Shown here: piece by piece, positions 20,234 through 22,201 of the stretch
Numbering within the stretch: the first letter of the stretch is position 1
Layout of the letters: every line of letters starts with the position of its first letter
Assembly: GCA_041483455.1 (NCBI GenBank)
Contig: JBGPFS010000016.1
Location: forward strand, 1 to 22,201
From: JBGPFS01 sp041483455
GTDB lineage: Bacteria > Chloroflexota > Limnocylindria > Limnocylindrales > CSP1-4
Length of the DNA: 22,201 nucleotides
Direction of reading: 5' to 3'
Translations under genes and position numbers: made by a program
The notes under the pieces: generated by a model
The model's input: the letters and a program-made list of their open reading frames with translations, nothing else
Database searches by the model: none
What the model was told of the DNA's origin: nothing

Positions 20234-21883
20234 TCACATCCGGAAGACGCCGAAACGGGTTTCGGGGATCGGCGCGTGGAGGCTGGCCTCGAGTCCCAGG
20301 GCGAGCATGCGTCGGGTGTCGAGCGGATCGATCACCCCGTCGTCCCACAGCCGGGCGGTGGCGTAGTACGGGTCGCCCTCGAGCTCGTAGCGCTCGAGGA
20401 TCGGCCGCTCGAACGCGTCGCGCTCGGCCTCCGACGCCCAGTCGCCGCCGGTCAGCGAGGCCGCCCGGACCGTCGAGAGGACGCGGGCCGCCTGGAGCCC
20501 GCCCATCACGCTGATCCGGCTGTTCGGCCAGCTCCACAGGAAGCGCGGCGAGTAGGCCCGACCGGCCATCGCGTAGTTGCCGGCGCCGAAGCTGCCCCCG
20601 ACCACGATCGTGAACTTGGGGACCTCCGCGCAGGCGACCGCGGTGACCATCTTCGCGCCGTCCTTCGCGATGCCGCCCGCCTCGTACTCCTTGCCGACCA
20701 TGAAGCCGGTGATGTTCTGGAGGAAGACGAGCGGGATCTTGCGCTGGGCGCACAGCTCGATGAAGTGGGCGCCCTTGAGGGCCGACTGGCTGAACAGGAC
20801 GCCGTCGTTCGCCACGATCCCGATCGGATAGCCCTCCAGGTGGGCGAAGCCGGTCACGAGGGTCTCGCCGTAGAGCGGCTTGAACTCGTGGAAGCGGCTG
20901 CCGTCGACGAGCCGGGCGATCACCTCGCGGATCTCGAGCGGGCGACGGAGATCGGTCGGGATCGCGTCGTACAGGTGGGCGACCGAGCCGTCCGGGCTTC
21001 CGGCCCCGGGGATGGCCGGCGACTCCGGGGCACGGCGGGTCCACGGCAGCGGCGGGGTCGCGCCGGCCAGGTTCGCGACGATCGAGCGACCGAGCGCGAG
21101 CGCGTGCTCGTCGTCGAGCGCCTCGTGATCGGCGACCCCGCTGATCCGGGCGTGGACGCTCGCCCCGCCGAGCTCCTCGGCCGTGACGTCCTCGCCCGTG
21201 GCGGCCTTCACCAGCGGCGGGCCGCCCAGGAAGATCGTGCCGGTCCCCTTCACGATCACCGTCTCGTCGCTCATCGCCGGGACGTAGGCGCCCCCGGCGG
21301 TGCAGCTCCCCATGACCAGGGCGACCTGCGGGATCCCCGCGGCGGAGAGGCGCGCCTGGTTGAAGAAGATCCGCCCGAAGTGGTCGCGGTCGGGGAAGAC
21401 CTCGGCCTGGAGCGGCAGGTACGCCCCGCCGCTGTCGACCAGGTAGACGCACGGCAGCCGGTTCTCGAGCGCGATCTCCTGGGCGCGGAGGTGCTTCTTG
21501 ACCGTGAGCGGGTAGTAGGTGCCGCCCTTGACCGTGGCGTCGTTGGCGACCACGACGCAGGTGGTCCCCTCGATCCGCCCGACCCCGGTCACGATCCCGG
21601 CGCTCGGGGCGTCCGCGCCGTCCGGGCCGTAGACGCCGTCGGCCGCGAGGGGGCTCAGCTCAAGGAAGGCGGAACCGGGATCGAGCAGGCGGTCGATCCG
21701 CTCCCGGACCGGGAGCTTCCCCCGCTCGCGGTGCTTCGCGATCGCGACCTCGTCGCCGCCCGCGCCCCGTCCGGCGACCGCGGCCTGCTTCGCCCGGAGC
21801 TCCGCGACGAGGCCCTCCATCGCGGCCCGGTTGGCCTGGCTGTCGGGGCTCGCCGGATCGAGTCGGCTCCGGAGGGCGGGCAT
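20234..21883 (-). CDS. mccB: Methylcrotonyl-CoA carboxylase carboxyltransferase (beta) subunit
   Basis: The 549-aa enzyme carries out the carboxyl transfer from biotin to 3-methylcrotonyl-CoA. It has the two crotonase-like carboxyltransferase halves: the first with VVANDATVKGGTYYPLTVKKH, the segment LVDSGGAYLPLQAEVFPD, and VMGSCTAGGAYVPAMSDE; the second with EGYPIGIVANDGVLFSQSA, FLQNITGFMVGKEYEAGGIAK, and GGSFGAGNYAMAGRAYSPRF. The central YLPLQ (not the GARIQ of propionyl-CoA carboxylases) and the TVKGGTYYP block are typical of methylcrotonyl-CoA rather than propionyl-CoA carboxylase. Length is normal. The ATG at 21883 has TATCAT 6 nt upstream. The alpha subunit is several genes downstream on the same strand, separated by unrelated genes, so coordinated expression must use more than one promoter. 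Confidence 0.95.
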   Translation of the reverse strand: MPALRSRLDPASPDSQANRAAMEGLVAELRAKQAAVAGRGAGGDEVAIAKHRERGKLPVRERIDRLLDPGSAFLELSPLAADGVYGPDGADAPSAGIVTGVGRIEGTTCVVVANDATVKGGTYYPLTVKKHLRAQEIALENRLPCVYLVDSGGAYLPLQAEVFPDRDHFGRIFFNQARLSAAGIPQVALVMGSCTAGGAYVPAMSDETVIVKGTGTIFLGGPPLVKAATGEDVTAEELGGASVHARISGVADHEALDDEHALALGRSIVANLAGATPPLPWTRRAPESPAIPGAGSPDGSVAHLYDAIPTDLRRPLEIREVIARLVDGSRFHEFKPLYGETLVTGFAHLEGYPIGIVANDGVLFSQSALKGAHFIELCAQRKIPLVFLQNITGFMVGKEYEAGGIAKDGAKMVTAVACAEVPKFTIVVGGSFGAGNYAMAGRAYSPRFLWSWPNSRISVMGGLQAARVLSTVRAASLTGGDWASEAERDAFERPILERYELEGDPYYATARLWDDGVIDPLDTRRMLALGLEASLHAPIPETRFGVFRM

Positions 21884-21889
21884 GGCCGG

Positions 21890-21895
21890 ATGATA
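21890..21895 (-). promoter_or_regulatory. -10 element TATCAT of a putative leaderless promoter (carboxylase beta gene)
   Basis: TATCAT is followed after 6 nt by the ATG at 21883 on the minus strand. It lies 14 nt after the stop of the preceding membrane-protein gene. Confidence 0.55.
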
Positions 21896-21909
21896 CGCGG
21901 CCGCCCGGA

Positions 21910-22201
21910 TCAGGCGGGACCGAGGCGGGCCTCGCGGAACGCGATCGGGGCGGTCGCGAGGCCGCCGGCGACGAGGATGACCGCCCCGGCGACGAGCCAC
22001 GGAAGCGAGTCGGAACCGGAACACGACCCGGGCTCGCAGGCCGCCTCCGCCCGGGCGAGGAGGGCGAGCCACGTGGCGCCGAACCCGATCCCAGCGCCGG
22101 CCAGCGAGGCGCCCTGGAGCCCCGGACGACGGGCCGATCTGACCAGGAGCGCGGCGACCAGGAGCGCTGTCGCCAGCAGCCCGACCAGCCCGCCGAGGAG
22201 C
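21910..22201 (-). CDS. Small membrane protein of unknown function (partial, N-terminus outside window)
   Basis: I do not recognise this protein. The 96 visible residues end at a TGA at 21910-21912. They contain two or three hydrophobic stretches: LLGGLVGLLATALLVAALLV at the window edge, LAGAGIGFGATWLALLA, and LPWLVAGAVILVAGGLA. Between the last two is a short loop with two cysteines (ACEPGSCSG), which may form a disulfide or bind a metal if it lies outside the cell. No signature motif is present. It is transcribed in the same direction as the carboxylase beta gene, but that gene appears to have its own promoter, so the link may be only positional. Confidence 0.7.
   Translation of the reverse strand, partial: LLGGLVGLLATALLVAALLVRSARRPGLQGASLAGAGIGFGATWLALLARAEAACEPGSCSGSDSLPWLVAGAVILVAGGLATAPIAFREARLGPA

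Noticed and set aside
20100..21452. Upstream extension of the sedolisin frame over the carboxylase beta gene
   Set aside because: The signal peptide and GGAGG site define the GTG at 20099. The extension is a shadow of the beta gene, not the missing prodomain.
1..22201. CRISPR array, tRNA, rRNA or insertion sequence
   Set aside because: I saw no regularly spaced repeats, cloverleaf with its conserved T-loop, or transposase motif on either strand.

Overview
This is a strongly GC-rich bacterial chromosome window, densely packed with genes. Most neighbours overlap by 4 nt (ATGA or GTGA) or sit within about 50 nt of each other, and no intergenic gap reaches 150 bp. I see no rRNA, tRNA, CRISPR array, insertion sequence or phage gene. 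The gene set, the GC content and what look like leaderless promoters (a TAnnnT hexamer 6-7 nt upstream of the start codon at six genes) suggest a free-living aerobe. The Chloroflexota (Limnocylindria-like lineages) or a similar high-GC phylum would fit, but the phylum is an inference.

Left part, positions 1-5957, minus strand: a tightly coupled five-gene operon. In transcription order it holds a degenerate ATP-dependent DNA-ligase-like protein, a GT2/GT78-like sugar transferase, a fusion of two UspA domains with a glucosyl-3-phosphoglycerate synthase (GpgS, GT81) domain, a glycerate kinase, and an endonuclease III-type glycosylase cut by the window edge. The middle three genes point to a glucosylglycerate-type compatible solute or polysaccharide primer. 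DNA-repair-type proteins sit at both ends.

Centre, 5958-12483: a divergent intergenic region starts an Atg22/UMF1-type MFS transporter on the plus strand. Upstream of it lies a possible 6-codon leaderless mini-ORF, apparently made by a 17-bp duplication. Facing the transporter is a minus-strand operon of a TPR protein, UDP-glucose 4-epimerase and two SDR oxidoreductases. Next come a CCA-adding enzyme and a CxxC-type HNH endonuclease.

Right part, 12494-21883: a leucine/isovalerate catabolic region on the minus strand. It holds the methylcrotonyl-CoA carboxylase beta and alpha subunits, a methylglutaconyl-CoA hydratase and a hydroxymethylglutaryl-CoA lyase. Together these convert 3-methylcrotonyl-CoA to acetyl-CoA and acetoacetate. 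The set is interrupted by a 60-aa coupled ORF, an excisionase/MerR-type HTH protein, a plus-strand glyoxalase-like gene, a MOSC-GNAT fusion and a secreted sedolisin (S53) with its own promoter and hairpin. Two reading frames here, the carboxylase alpha subunit and MOSC-GNAT, have no ATG, GTG or TTG where the domain should begin; both have an ATC near that place. The alpha subunit also lacks about 20-25 residues of its N-terminal biotin-carboxylase subdomain. The window ends in the C-terminus of a small membrane protein.
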